From: Lingula anatina | Lineage: Eukaryota > Brachiopoda > Lingulata > Lingulida > Lingulidae | Length of the DNA stretch: 44,507 bases | Direction: 5' to 3' | Assembly: GCF_001039355.2 (NCBI RefSeq) | Contig: NW_019774580.1 | Location: 192,386-236,892 of the forward strand | In this document: piece by piece, positions 11,171-21,481 of the stretch | Layout: every line of letters starts with the position of its first letter | How positions within the stretch are numbered: position 1 is the first letter of the stretch | The notes under the pieces: generated by a model | What the model was told of the DNA's origin: nothing | What the model saw: the letters and a program-made list of their open reading frames with translations, nothing else | The model's database searches: none | Made by a program: the position numbers and the translations under genes

Positions 11171-11597
11171 TTAACACAACCTACTGAGGTAATCTGCACC
11201 CACATTATCTGATCCCTTAATGGCTTCAACTCTGAAATTATTCCTCCCCTTGACTGGGGACCCACTGTGTGCCTCAAGGTATTGCTCTGCTAACCTGGTC
11301 ATCTCATCAACAGTCCTTGGCTTCCTTTCTTTTAAGAACACTGACAGTTCATTGGAGCATGTCGACATGAATTGCTCTCGTATGATGAGGTCATTGAGGC
11401 TTTCTACTGTATCTTCAACTTCTGAGAGTTCTTTCCATCTTTGATAATATCTCTTCATCCTAGCAACAAATTGAAACACCGTTTCCCCACTGTCAGGTTT
11501 ACAGTTTCTGAACTTAATACGAAATCCTTCTTCGGTCAGCATATATCTCTTCAACAAGGCTACTTTCAAGTTGTCATAGTTATTTGCTTCCTCGGCC
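11171..11597 (-). pseudogene. internally deleted gag/RNase H copy of the retrotransposon
   Basis: Gag sequence (KVALLKRYMLTEEGF onward to KGRNNFR) is joined directly to the last residues of RNase H (VEAIKGSDNVGADYLSRLC) in one open frame. In the full copy these regions are over 3 kb apart (about 15405 and 12060). At the joint both parents share only a couple of T residues, and no GT-AG borders are present. A microhomology deletion or template switch is therefore likelier than splicing. The copy is cut off by the N gap, so its start and 5' LTR are not visible. Confidence 0.8.
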
Positions 11598-11699
11598 NNN
11601 NNNNNNNNNNNNNNNNNNNNNNNNNNNNNNNNNNNNNNNNNNNNNNNNNNNNNNNNNNNNNNNNNNNNNNNNNNNNNNNNNNNNNNNNNNNNNNNNNNN
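11598..11699. other. assembly gap (Ns)
   Basis: There are 102 consecutive Ns. Sequence on the right (from about 11705, TTAAGGTTACAAACACGG) repeats sequence already seen at about 10869, so the gap joins two copies of the same retrotransposon. Confidence 0.95.
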
Positions 11700-11995
11700 T
11701 TTATACATTGTTAAGGTTACAAACACGGTAATAACCCTTTTACAACTCTATATAAAACGTCAACATGTTCATCTACACAACCAACATATTAATTTGTCTG
11801 ACGACAACCTCTTATCTGTTTAACACTTTTAAAGAATCTTAACTAATAACAGTAAACAGCTTAACTACTTAAGTTAAACATGAACTCTTACTCTATAATA
11901 AACTTAGTAACTACAATGGAACTCTTGAAACAACTTGACCACTTCTTCACATACAAATGTGAAACTTAACATAACATCTAGCACAAACTTCATAT
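11700..11995 (-). mobile_element. 3' untranslated part of the full-length retrotransposon copy
   Basis: It is nearly identical to 10860-11170 of the deleted copy. It lies between the end of the polyprotein and where the 3' LTR should be. The LTR itself is lost in the gap. No ORF, including no envelope-like one, is present. Confidence 0.75.
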
Positions 11996-14900
11996 TTAAC
12001 ACAACCTACTGAGGTAATCTGCACCCACATTATCTGATCCCTTAATGGCTTCAACTCTGAACCTATAACTCTGGAAATAAAGTGCCCATCTCATCAATCG
12101 ACCGTTTTCTGTCTTTGACTTCTGGAGGTAGGTTAACGGTTCATGATCAGTTTGCACTGTGAACTCCTTCCCATACAAGTAATTATGAAATTTTTTTACA
12201 CCAAACACTACAGCAAGACATTCCCGTTCTATCACAGAGTAATTTTTTTCTCTTGGCAACAACTTTTTACTGGCATAAGCAACAGGGAATAACTCGTCAT
12301 CATACTTCTGCAATAGTACAGCCCCTACCCCTACATCCGATGCATCTGTTTGGAGTATGAAAGAGCGACTGAAGTCTGGCATTCGCAATATTGGGGCAGA
12401 AATTAACAATTTCCTAAGTGTTTGAAAGGCACATTCTTGTGGCTCTTCCCATCGTACGACAGTTGGTTCCCCCTTCTTGATCAAATCGGTCAGTGGGGCC
12501 GATAATTCACTGAAATTGGGAATGAACTTCCTGTAATATCCTGCCAGTCCTATAAACGACCTAACTTGTTTCTTCGTCTGTGGTCGTGGTGCATTCCTTA
12601 ATCTGTCTACCTTTTCAGTTTCCATGGCAACCTTGCCCTCACCAATTTGATGACCAACAAAATTCACAGTCTGGTATCCTAGCCAACACTTGCTAGGTCT
12701 AATTGTGAGCCCTGCATCATGCACACGCTGAAATAACTCTCTCAGAGTCTTTAAATGTTCTGCCCACGTAGTTGTGTGACACAGCACGTCATCCACATAG
12801 TGATCAAGGTTCTGGGCACCATTTAGCAGCTTTCTCATCATTTTGTTGAAAGTGGCACCTGAATTCACCATACCAAATGGCATCCTTTTAAACTGATAAC
12901 TTCCATCTGAGGTTGAAAATGATGTCAATGGTTTACTTTCTTCGCTCATCGGAATCTGCCAGTACCCCTTGCTTAGGTCAACTTTACTATAGTACACATC
13001 ATCGCTCAATCGTGCTATGATATCTTCTGCGTTGCCCATTGGTTCTGTGTCAAAGCAAGTCACTGCATTGAGTCGACGGAAGTCAACACAAAATCTGGAT
13101 GATCCATCCTTCTTGCGCACTATCACTATGGGTGAGTTATATGGGGAATTAGACGGTTCTATTATATCATTGTCCAACATTGTTTTCACTTCATCATGCA
13201 CAATTGCTCTGGTTGCATATGGCAGACTGTACTGTTTCACTCGAATGGGTTCCTTTGATACTAGTGTCACACTGTGTTCTTCTAGACTCGTACTTCCAGG
13301 CTTCTCTGTGAATATGCTTTGGTATTCCTCAACTAACTTCCTCAAATCCGACTTCTTGTCCTCGGAAAGTTCTTCATTGATCTTAACATCATGGTAACTT
13401 TCAGGTTTGCTCTGCCATTCTAATTCAAGCAAATTTTCATCGTCAATTACCCCTTCATCATGTAGGTCTGGTTCGATTACTGCCATATTCACTTGTTCCA
13501 TTTCTTGGATAGGGGTGTCTCGTTCCAAGTATTTCTTCAGGAGGTTTACATGGTACGTCTTCATTTTACCATTAACAGAGACACGGCAATCCCATTTGTT
13601 AACAACTTCAGCAACTTCGAATGGACCCTTCCACTGTAATGTCAACTTGTTATGGTCCGTGGGTAGGAGTAGCAACACCTTTTCGCCTTTTTTAAAGGTG
13701 CGATCTCTTGCCTTCTTATCATAGTGATGCTTGCTAATGCCTTGCGCTGCACGCAAACTTTCACGAGCTAGCTTGCACGTGTCTTCCAATCTGTTTCTCA
13801 GGTCTATTATGTACTGGTATGTGTTCTGTACTTCTGGCGTCGTACTTTCTGTCCACAACTCCTTCAAAATTTCCATTGGTCCTCTCACGGTTCTCCCATA
13901 CAACAATTCAAAAGGCGAGAATCCTAGACTGGCTTGGGGCACTTCTCTGTATGCAAACAAAACTGCTGGTAAATATCTGTCCCAGTCCTTGGGTCTCTCT
14001 TGGCACATTTTCTTTATCATGCTCTTGAGTACACCGTTCATCTGCTCACAAAGGCCATTACACTTGGGATTGTATGGCGTCGTAAACAACTGATTCATAG
14101 AGATCAATCTGGATACTTCTTTCATGAGGTCTGACGTAAACTGTGTCCCGCAATCACTCAGCACTTCTTTTGGGAATCCTATACGACAGAATACTTCCAG
14201 TAAGGCTTCAGCCACGCGCTCCGTCTCAATTCTCGGTAAGGCTACGGCTTCAGGGTAACGCGTCGCATAGTCAACTACAGTCAAAATGTAACGGTTTCCA
14301 CGCTCGGTCACTGGAGCAATTGGGCCAATCAGATCAACAGCTATGCGATGGAACGGGACATCAATTAATGGCATTTCTCCCATGGGAACTTTGGTAACTT
14401 TTCCCCTTGGGGTTGTTCGTTGGCACACATCACATGACTTGCAATAACGACTAATGTCACTTATGTGACCTGGCCAATAAAAGGCACTGGTTATTCTGTC
14501 ACTGGTTTTCTTGACTCCTAAGTGACCCCCTACTATGCTTTCATGAGCTAATTTCATAACTTCTTCCCTATATGGCTTTGGCACTACTACTTGCAAGACT
14601 TCCTTATCACTATTCTTGTAACACTTATATAATATATCATTTTTCACAACAAAACCATAGGAACCTTGTCCCTTGGTCTGCTTCAATTCACCACTACTTG
14701 CTAATTGGTAACATTTCTCAAGTGAACTATCAGCTTTTTGTGCTGCTATTAACTCATTCGAGTTCACCTCTTGAATGCCTGGTAATGCCACCTTAAGCGG
14801 TCTTATATCTAACTTTTCCTTCTTAGCTTGTGCTCTTGTTGTCACAGCTCCTATCTCCACCTCTTGTCTCCACTCTGGATCTGGTATATTGCTAACACCT

Positions 14901-16202
14901 GGTATATTACCTAACACTACATCGTAAACTGGTTTTTCCATAACCATTGCCTCCACTAGGCCCACATAATATGGTGTATCAATGTGCACATTTGCTACAG
15001 GAAACTGACGGACAGTCCCATCTATAAGTAAACATGAATGCTCTCCACCAGTAAAATGACCCTTCTCAACTAATGACGCTCTCACCGCTACTCCACTACA
15101 GCCTGTATCCCTTAAGACACTAACCCTCTCCTTTCCAACAAAGCCACTGCTAACAGGCATATTTTTACTTGTAACTGAGTTGCTACAACCACTGGCCACT
15201 GGCTTTTTGGTACTTTGAGGACAGTTCTTAGCAATGTGTCCATGCTTGTGACACAAAAAACACTTGTCACTCATAGGGCATTCTTTAGCAAAATGTCCTC
15301 TTCTGAAACATAAGCGACATTGATCCTTTTCTACTGTCTTCATGTCCGACTTTCCTGGTTCTGACTGCTTACTACTATTCACAACAACGGCCTTGTTTGG
15401 GTGTCTAAAATTATTCTTCCCCTTGACTGGGGCCCCACTGTGTGCCTCAAGGTATTGCTCTGCTAACCTGGTCATCTCATCAACAGTCCTTGGCTTCCTT
15501 TCTTTTAAGAACACTGACAGTTCATTGGAGCATGTCGACATGAATTGCTCTCGTATGATGAGGTCATAGAGGCTTTCTACTGTATCTTCAACTTCTGAGA
15601 GTTCTTTCCATCTTTGATAATATCTCTTCATCCTAGCAACAAATTGAAACACCGTTTCCCCACTGTCAGGTTTACAATTTCTGAACTTAACCCGAAACCC
15701 TTCTTCGGTCAGCATATATCTCTTCAACAAGGCTACTTTAAAGTTGTCATAGTTATTAGCTTCCTGGGCTGGCATGCTAGAATACGCCTGCAGACCTTTA
15801 CCGGTTAACAATGGGCTTAGACTCACTGACCAACTCTCTCTTGGCCACTGCTGACTAGAAGCAAAGCGTTCAAAACGATCTAAAAATGCGTCCATATTGT
15901 CTTTATTTCCATCGAACGCAGGTAACTTTGGGCGTGGTGCTTTAACCTTTGTTTCACCTGATGTACTTGCACTGAATTTGGTTTTCTGTTCGCCCAATTG
16001 TACCTGTAGTTTCATTTTTTCTATCTCCATATGCTCCTTTTCTAATGCCCTTTGCTGTTCTTCTCGCTGAAACTTTCTGTCAAGTTCTTGCTTTTCCATT
16101 TCTAATTCATGGTTTAATCTTAACACTTCCAATTCCTGTTTCTTTCTTTCATCCTCACGTACCCGTGCTCTCTCTTCACGCTCTAGGTACTGCTGTTCAC
16201 AT
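11996..16202 (-). CDS. gag-pol polyprotein, Ty3/gypsy type with integrase before reverse transcriptase (Gmr1-like)
   Basis: A single open frame of more than 1378 residues. Order from the N-terminus, numbered from the ATG at 16132: charged coiled coil (1-55); SCAN-like capsid (about 130-230, with ETVFQFVARMKRYYQRW); two CCHC knuckles (CRLCFRRGHFAKECP and CFLCHKHGHIAKNCP); protease-like DTGCSG; integrase zinc motif (H..H....C..C); DDE core with the last two acidic residues 35 apart; GPF-type module (LQWKGPFEV); reverse transcriptase with YVDD; RNase H with LQTDASDVGVGAVL. Canonical Ty3/gypsy elements put integrase last; here it precedes RT. The frame is open upstream to the N at 16203. The true start is most likely the one preserved at 16712 (MDTSKYISDGQKL). 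There is no gag/pol frameshift and no envelope gene. Confidence 0.92.
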
Positions 16203-16203
16203 N
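16203..16203. other. single N at an uncollapsed assembly join
   Basis: The sequence to the right, 16204 to about 16634, repeats 15771-16201 with few differences. The join therefore duplicates the gag 5' end rather than reflecting a genomic tandem. Confidence 0.8.
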
Positions 16204-16712
16204 GGCATACTAGAATACGCCTGCAGACCTTTACCAGTTAACAATGGGCTTAGACTCACTGACCAACTCTCTCTTGGCCACTGCTGACTAGAAGCAAAGC
16301 GTTCAAAACGATCTAAAAATGCGTCCATATCGTCTTTATTTTCATCGAACGCAGGTAACTTTGGGCGTGGTGCTTTAACCTTTGTTTCACCTGATGTACT
16401 TGCACTGAATTTGGTTTTCTGTTCGCCCAATTGTACCTGTAGTTTCATTTTTTCTATCTCCATATGCTCCTTCTCTAATGCCCGTTGCTGTTCTTCTCGC
16501 TGAAACTTTCTGTCAAGTTCTTGCTTTTCCATTTCTAATTCATGGTTTAATCTTAACACTTCTAATTCCTGTCTCTTTCTTTCATCCTCACGTACACGTG
16601 CTCTCTCTTCACGCTCTAGGTACTGTTGTTCACATTTTGCTACATACTCTCTCAACTGTTCAGCTTCATACCCTAACTTCTGACCATCACTGATGTATTT
16701 ACTCGTATCCAT
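16204..16712 (-). CDS. gag N-terminus of the retrotransposon (duplicated by the assembly join)
   Basis: It starts MDTSKYISDGQKLGYEAEQL and runs through a strongly charged predicted coiled coil (REERARVREDERKRQELEVL) into the beginning of gag. From residue 27 onward it matches the N-terminal part of the long polyprotein almost exactly. It supplies the initiation codon and first residues missing there. Two readings are possible: the same gene seen twice through a bad join, or the start of a second copy. Confidence 0.8.
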
Positions 16713-17000
16713 GCTGTAGGATGTTTTCTAGCCGTCTATAGGAAAAATGAATATCTACTCAACTAAAGAGTGCTACACACTACTCTACGTACAACAGTGC
16801 TTTACTAAATCACTTAAGTACACTTAGCACTCTACAGTTCTATATTACCACACAGCATCACTACAGCACACTACCACCTACATGTACTGTTACTACACTT
16901 CACTTAATTACACTCCTGTAATTTAACACTGTTGAATATATCCACATACTGTACTGCTTGTAAAGTAAACACAACTAAAGGTAACACTAAATCATCATAC

Positions 17001-17267
17001 CAACACATTACTTCTCTTTGTAATATGAACACTACCATTAGGTACAACTGTATTACTGCTAACCACTGTTAGGCAGTACCAACACATTACACACTTTTGT
17101 AATGCACAACACCACTATAGGGCACAACTGTATTACTGCTAACCACTGTTAGACAGAACCAACACATTACACACTTTTGTAATGCACAACACCACTATAG
17201 GGCACAACTGTATTACTGCTAACCACTGTTAGACAGAACCAACACATTACACACTTTTGTAATGCAC
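17001..17267 (-). repeat. 80-bp tandem repeats in the retrotransposon leader, about 3.3 copies
   Basis: Units begin CAACACATTA at 17001, 17080, 17160 and 17240 (the last is partial). Units two and three are almost identical; the first is more diverged. Each contains TTTGTAATGCAC and ACCACTGTTAGACAGA. Confidence 0.92.
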
Positions 17268-17538
17268 TACTCTACGGTCACTGATAACATTTAAGTGTCA
17301 GTTGATCAACTTGAATAAACACTGTCAGCTGCATGGGCTATAACGTTCATTACACCATTCCACATCCAGTATCACATGGCACACAACTGTAGCTAACGGT
17401 CTGATAGCATATGTTCCAGTCAGTTCGTTTCACTACACTGAGCATCGCACAGTTATTATAGTTATCAAGGCTGTAACTCACGGCACATGTTGATATCGGT
17501 TGTTCCACAGTCAGCATCGTTCCGCTGTCTTTATTCAG

Positions 17539-17556
17539 ATCCCGGACGAGCCCCCA
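17539..17556 (-). promoter_or_regulatory. primer binding site, tRNA-Pro type
   Basis: On the minus strand, three bases after the 5' LTR, the sequence is TGGGGGCTCGTCCGGGAT. This is the 18-base primer binding site complementary to the 3' end of tRNA-Pro, as known from gammaretroviruses. It sets the orientation of the element (minus) and marks 17560-17963 as its 5' LTR. Confidence 0.88.
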
Positions 17557-17559
17557 AAT

Positions 17560-17963
17560 TGTCAGGAAAAACAACAGCGCATTTGCATATGTTCTGAATG
17601 TCTCCTTTATTATTTTCGAAATTTTAAGATTTCCACTGAATAAAGATCAGTTTCCAGATTATCACAGTACATAACGTAACAGTAACTGATGCAATGTAAC
17701 AGAGAGGTGCACGTGTACTTGCCGCCGATTCCTATCTTGGTTAGTTTATGCCGTAACTTGGTGCATTTATGGCATCAAAGCATTCAGTGCAGTCCACGGA
17801 ACATCAACACAGTCTATTCCAACAATGAATCTACTAATTACAACGTCCAGCGCTTAAAACGCTTCCACACTCTGTCTGAAACAGTAACGCACCGCATGGC
17901 CCCGACTCTCCTCTCTCTTCCCAGTTCCGATCTCCCCACCCAGGAGAGCTTAATTCTCTGACA
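17560..17963 (-). mobile_element. 5' LTR of the Gmr1-like retrotransposon
   Basis: It is 404 bases long, with termini TGTCAGGAAAAACAACAGCG and GAGCTTAATTCTCTGACA. Next to its internal end is the tRNA-Pro primer binding site. Compared with 10417-10819, the two ends and the stretch CGCATGGCCCCG are well conserved while the middle is not. Confidence 0.88.
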
Positions 17964-17978
17964 CACCCGCTGCCACAA

Positions 17979-18645
17979 ATGGGTGGTCATAGTACAGAGA
18001 TGATCAGATGGATGGTCAAATCTGAAAATGCAGCGATTCTCGGTGAGATAGCAGAGAAAACACTCACTGATCCAACACTAATCAAACTTGGAAGGAGAAT
18101 ACACTCATTATATGTGACTATGTTTTAGTTAAACAGAACAAAAGAAACAAACTCACAACACCATATGAACCGATTTTCTATATCGTCATGGAAATACATG
18201 GTTCTCAAGTTACTGCCAGAAGAGTTACAGACAGAAGAACAATCTGCAGAGACACAAGTCAATTCAAACTGTGTAACAATGTCATAAACACAACAGATGA
18301 TGTAATGAAAATTCCAGCAGACTCGTATTTGAAAGAAAACACAAATGAGATGAGAAGACAAGATGATGCATGTGAATTGCAACTTAGTGATATATTACAG
18401 TGAAAAGTGACATTGCAGCAACAGGCACACAGAATATTCCAAACTTAGATGATATTGCATTAAATACAGAGAATTCAGTTGATGAGAAGATGCCACAGCA
18501 AGAGAAAAACAGTGATCATATTGCAGAACCAATTACACTAGACCAAAGAGAACAATCAGAAGACCAGTTACTTTCAAGATTATGTATTAAAGTGACAGTT
18601 CAATCATTTCTATATAATCAGGATGAAGGTGGATTGCTGTCCTGA
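17979..18645 (+). CDS. cluster of short unrecognised ORFs, possibly exons of a decayed gene
   Basis: Three consecutive short frames are seen. 17979-18128 (49 residues) begins MGGHSTEMIRWMVKSENAAI. 18188-18403 (71 residues) and 18400-18645 (81 residues) are hydrophilic, rich in Asp, Glu, Gln and Asn. They use different frames and no clear splice sites link them. I do not recognise a family. The last frame ends NQDEGGLLS at the first unit of the tandem array, so the array grew from the end of this sequence. Confidence 0.3.
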
Positions 18646-18886
18646 GGAGAAAAAAGTAATCTGAGATAATTTATATTTAATCAGGACGAAGGCGGATCGC
18701 TGTCCTGAAAAAAGTAATCTGAGATAATTTATATTTAATCAGGATGAAGGCGGATCGCTGTCATGAAAAAAGTAATCTGAGATAATTTATATTAAATCAG
18801 GATGAAGGCGGATCGCTGTCCTGAAAAAAGTAATCTGAGATAATTTATATTTAATCAGGATGAAGGCGGATCGCTGTCCTGAAAAA
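18615..18886 (+). repeat. 58-bp tandem repeats with a hairpin in most units, five copies
   Basis: Units begin TAATCAGGA near 18615, 18678, 18736 and 18852, and AAATCAGGA near 18794. The spacing is 58 except for the first, which has a short insertion. Within a unit TCAGGAC (or TCAGGAT) and GTCCTGA can pair around a loop of about 14 bases. The C-to-T change in the stem keeps a G:T pair in RNA. Copy three has TCATGA, which breaks the stem. Confidence 0.9.
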
Positions 18887-18889
18887 CTT

Positions 18890-20430
18890 GAGCATAAAGC
18901 ACTCAAGATGTAACTTTATACAATATGAAAACTGAAAATTCATTAGGATTCAGAATATTCAAGGATAATGATTGACAAATACTGTTTTTTAAAGTTTATA
19001 TGGCTGCTGATTGGTCGCGTCTTGACCACCACCACCTGGTGGATGACGTGGTAATGGGAACGAGTGTGAAAGAAGCACATGGCAAGTGAGACCCACGGCA
19101 CCTGGTCATAACAGATGATATGTATTCAACCCAAGGTGGAGCAGTGGTCATTACCCACCGTCACCCATCACCATGCCAAAAACACCTCCTTGCAGGTAGT
19201 GCACAAAATTATTGCTTGGTTTTGTTTAACTAGTTGTGTCACAATAGATAATTTATCTTCTATCCTTCCATTGTAGATCAACAAACCAGTTATCATATTT
19301 TGTGTTTCCTTTAAATTTAAATAATTTTTTTCACTTTTCTCATGTTACTCTTTACAAAAAAACAAGGCACATTCAACTGATATACCTATCCCAGATTATT
19401 ACAGCCATTGTTTATGGGCAATTTGAGTGTGCTAATTTCACAGAAATTCCAGAAGATTTGGCAGAGTTTTGTTTATTTACCTGTGTTCAATCTGAGATTG
19501 TGCTGGTCTCAGGAGTCACAATTGTGCCCAGTAGCCTTCAAAAGACAAGCAACTTATCACAGTTTAGTCACCACAACAATGATGTCTACCATATAAGGTG
19601 GGCACTTGGCAGTGTACCATAGTTTTAATATTTTTCCCAACTGGCTCTGGAGGACTGATAGGTTGTTATCTTTTCTTTGTGCTAAGATAATTTGTGTTCC
19701 TTCTCTTATACATTGTCATATCTCTTTTTCCAGCTCCAGTCTCCATACAGCATGGTGTCTTCTAGGTGAACTGACTTTACCTGGCTGAACATGGGGGACA
19801 TGTATTTCATATGAAGCAGAAATAAAAAGGCAGCAACAGAAACATCTTCATCTCACCCAGTTGTGCAAGACATGGAATGTGACAAGTTTTAGGATGAATG
19901 AACAGCCAGAGACAGGACAGCCATTGTAAACAGGTGACTGGACCTCTTGCAGACAGCAAACAAAATGAATGGTTGTTTTTTTATACAAATAACGATAGGT
20001 AATTTGTTTCCCCTCCTTCCTTGTAAAGACACAAATAGCAATTGTAACATTATTATTTTTTTTTTTTTGTGGGGGTTGAAATGATTATTTCAATGTTGAT
20101 AGCATTATTATTATGAACAAAATTAATGTTTCATTGCTTTAATTATAATTATGTTTATTTAATATTTATATTCATATTCATCAAGTGCTTTATTAATCAC
20201 ACCTGTCATTTGTTAAGAATTTGAACCAATTCATCTTGTATGCACAAAACGCATTTAAAATGAATATTTACATTTTAATTTGATCACCATTACATATGAG
20301 CAGTATCAAGATATAAATACCAAGTTTCGTGATACAAAAATGTTCTTGTGCTTTTTACAAAAGCATCCTGTATTTGAATTACTTATCATTGAATTGTTGC
20401 TGATAATGTACAAATTTTTAACATGCATTG
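18890..20430. other. non-coding region
   Basis: I see no gene that can be supported. It contains a CACCACCTGGTGG near-palindrome (about 19030), a T homopolymer followed by G (about 20050-20077) and AT-rich sequence. Short frames at 19302-19788 lack any recognisable protein features. Confidence 0.5.
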
Positions 20431-20463
20431 CAAACAGTAACACTCATTTCATCTATATTTTTA

Positions 20464-20733
20464 GCAAATACACTTCTGGAATTGTGTAAAGAGCTGCTGG
20501 CAGACCAAGAGGTCAATTTTATCCTGAGTGAGAGAGAGTGCTGCCAGAACCACCCAGAACAAGACTTCCAAACACAGCAGATCCTGTGGAGCCAGTTATA
20601 TGGAACAGTACAATTACACAACAAATGTGGGTTCCAGGTAACACAAAGAATCAATTTCCCCCATATGCATGGAAACTTTAGAGGCAGGGTATATAAAGCA
20701 AGGAGATTGTGTTGGACAATACTCTATCACTGA
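20464..20733 (+). CDS. possible exon of unknown gene
   Basis: An acceptor-like TATATTTTTAG ends at about 20463. After it the frame reads ANTLLELCKELLADQEVNFI, then LSERECCQNHPEQDFQTQQI, and stops at 20733 inside a tandem duplication. The composition is protein-like, but I recognise no family and see no donor that fits. Confidence is low. Confidence 0.25.
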   Translation, partial: ANTLLELCKELLADQEVNFILSERECCQNHPEQDFQTQQILWSQLYGTVQLHNKCGFQVTQRINFPHMHGNFRGRVYKARRLCWTILYH

Positions 20734-20965
20734 AGACGAATAGGCACAATGGAAATGTTTAAGAGTGAATTGATATATTTCATCTCAGTTGTGTTGTGTT
20801 GTAATAATTTTCCCCATATGCATGGAAACTGTTACAGTACTAGTAGAGGTAGCATATACAGTGAGATTGTGGTAGACAAAAAGTCGTCACAGAAGAGAAA
20901 AGGGCATCAGTGAAAATATTTAAATGTGAATTTATATTTCAATGCAGATATGATGTGTTATTGAT
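20655..20965 (+). repeat. imperfect tandem duplication, about 153-bp unit
   Basis: CCATATGCATGGAAACT occurs at 20661 and 20814. The units share GAGATTGTG.T.GACAA, then TCAC.GAAGA, then ..GCA...TGAAAAT.TTTAA.TGTGAATT. The duplication includes the last codons of the possible exon at 20464-20733. Confidence 0.75.
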
Positions 20966-21187
20966 GATCTCTGTTATTGTGAGGTCATTAAGTTGCCCAA
21001 TGCAAATTTTATCAGGTATTTATTATATACAGACACTCAGTCTGTCTATATTCTGATCACTGTGTCTGTCCAGTGTCATTGTCTTAGTCAGCACTTTGTG
21101 ACACATCTGTTGTTTACCCTAAAACTGATAAACTGTTTTTTTGTTTTAAATTCCTCTAGAAAATCAGCATGATTGGATTATTTTATG

Positions 21188-21440
21188 TTATTGTTTTGTT
21201 ATCGTTAGCAGTTTGGATATGATGCTATACAGTATGTCCTGAGTATATATCAATATTAAAGCAGCAATGTAGATGTGTTTGTGCATCAGGAGTGGTGTTA
21301 GTGTATCTGCCTGTTTCAATGTGAAGTTTATGCCCACTGGTGCGAAAACAACTAAGGCTTTTTCTTTTTTCATCATCTTGAACAATGTCCAGATATTTTT
21401 CCTTTTTAAATGTATTTTTGAATTGGCAATAGGTGCTGGA
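21188..21440 (-). repeat. dispersed repeat, copy A
   Basis: Read on the minus strand this matches 37310-37450 on the plus strand. Both contain ATCTGGA..TTGT, GAAAAAAGAAAAA.CCTTAGT, and CATAAACTTCACATT. followed by ACAGG..GATACA. The copies also look alike when translated (KKEKALVVF..., KKEKSLVVF...), but neither gives a long frame. The repeat family is unknown. Confidence 0.7.
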
Positions 21441-21481
21441 TTTAGATTTGTCCTCAAGTTAACTGTGCAAGTTTTGTACGA

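Larger units (their letters stand above)
16713..17559 (-). mobile_element. leader (5' UTR) of the retrotransposon
   Basis: This region, more than 840 bases, lies between the 5' LTR (right) and the gag start (left) and contains no long ORF. It includes the 80-bp tandem repeats and the primer binding site described separately. Much of it is built of CACTA/TACTG-rich words, suggesting older repeat expansion. Confidence 0.75.

Noticed and set aside
13017-14093. Plus-strand frames opposite the retrotransposon polyprotein
   Set aside because: They are antisense to conserved integrase and RT sequence and have no features of their own.
17001-17267. CRISPR-like array
   Set aside because: The 80-bp units are contiguous without unique spacers, and the genome is eukaryotic.
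16713-17559. Possible envelope or accessory gene of the LTR element
   Set aside because: This side is the leader (primer binding site next to it), and the other side, after RNase H, has no ORF. There is no signal peptide or membrane segment.
10412-17968. Target-site duplication for the LTR element
   Set aside because: Bases before 10417 (CATAG) and after 17963 (CACCC) do not match, consistent with the two LTRs belonging to different copies.
18615-18886. CRISPR-like array
   Set aside because: Units of 58 bp are repeated whole; no spacers differ between them.
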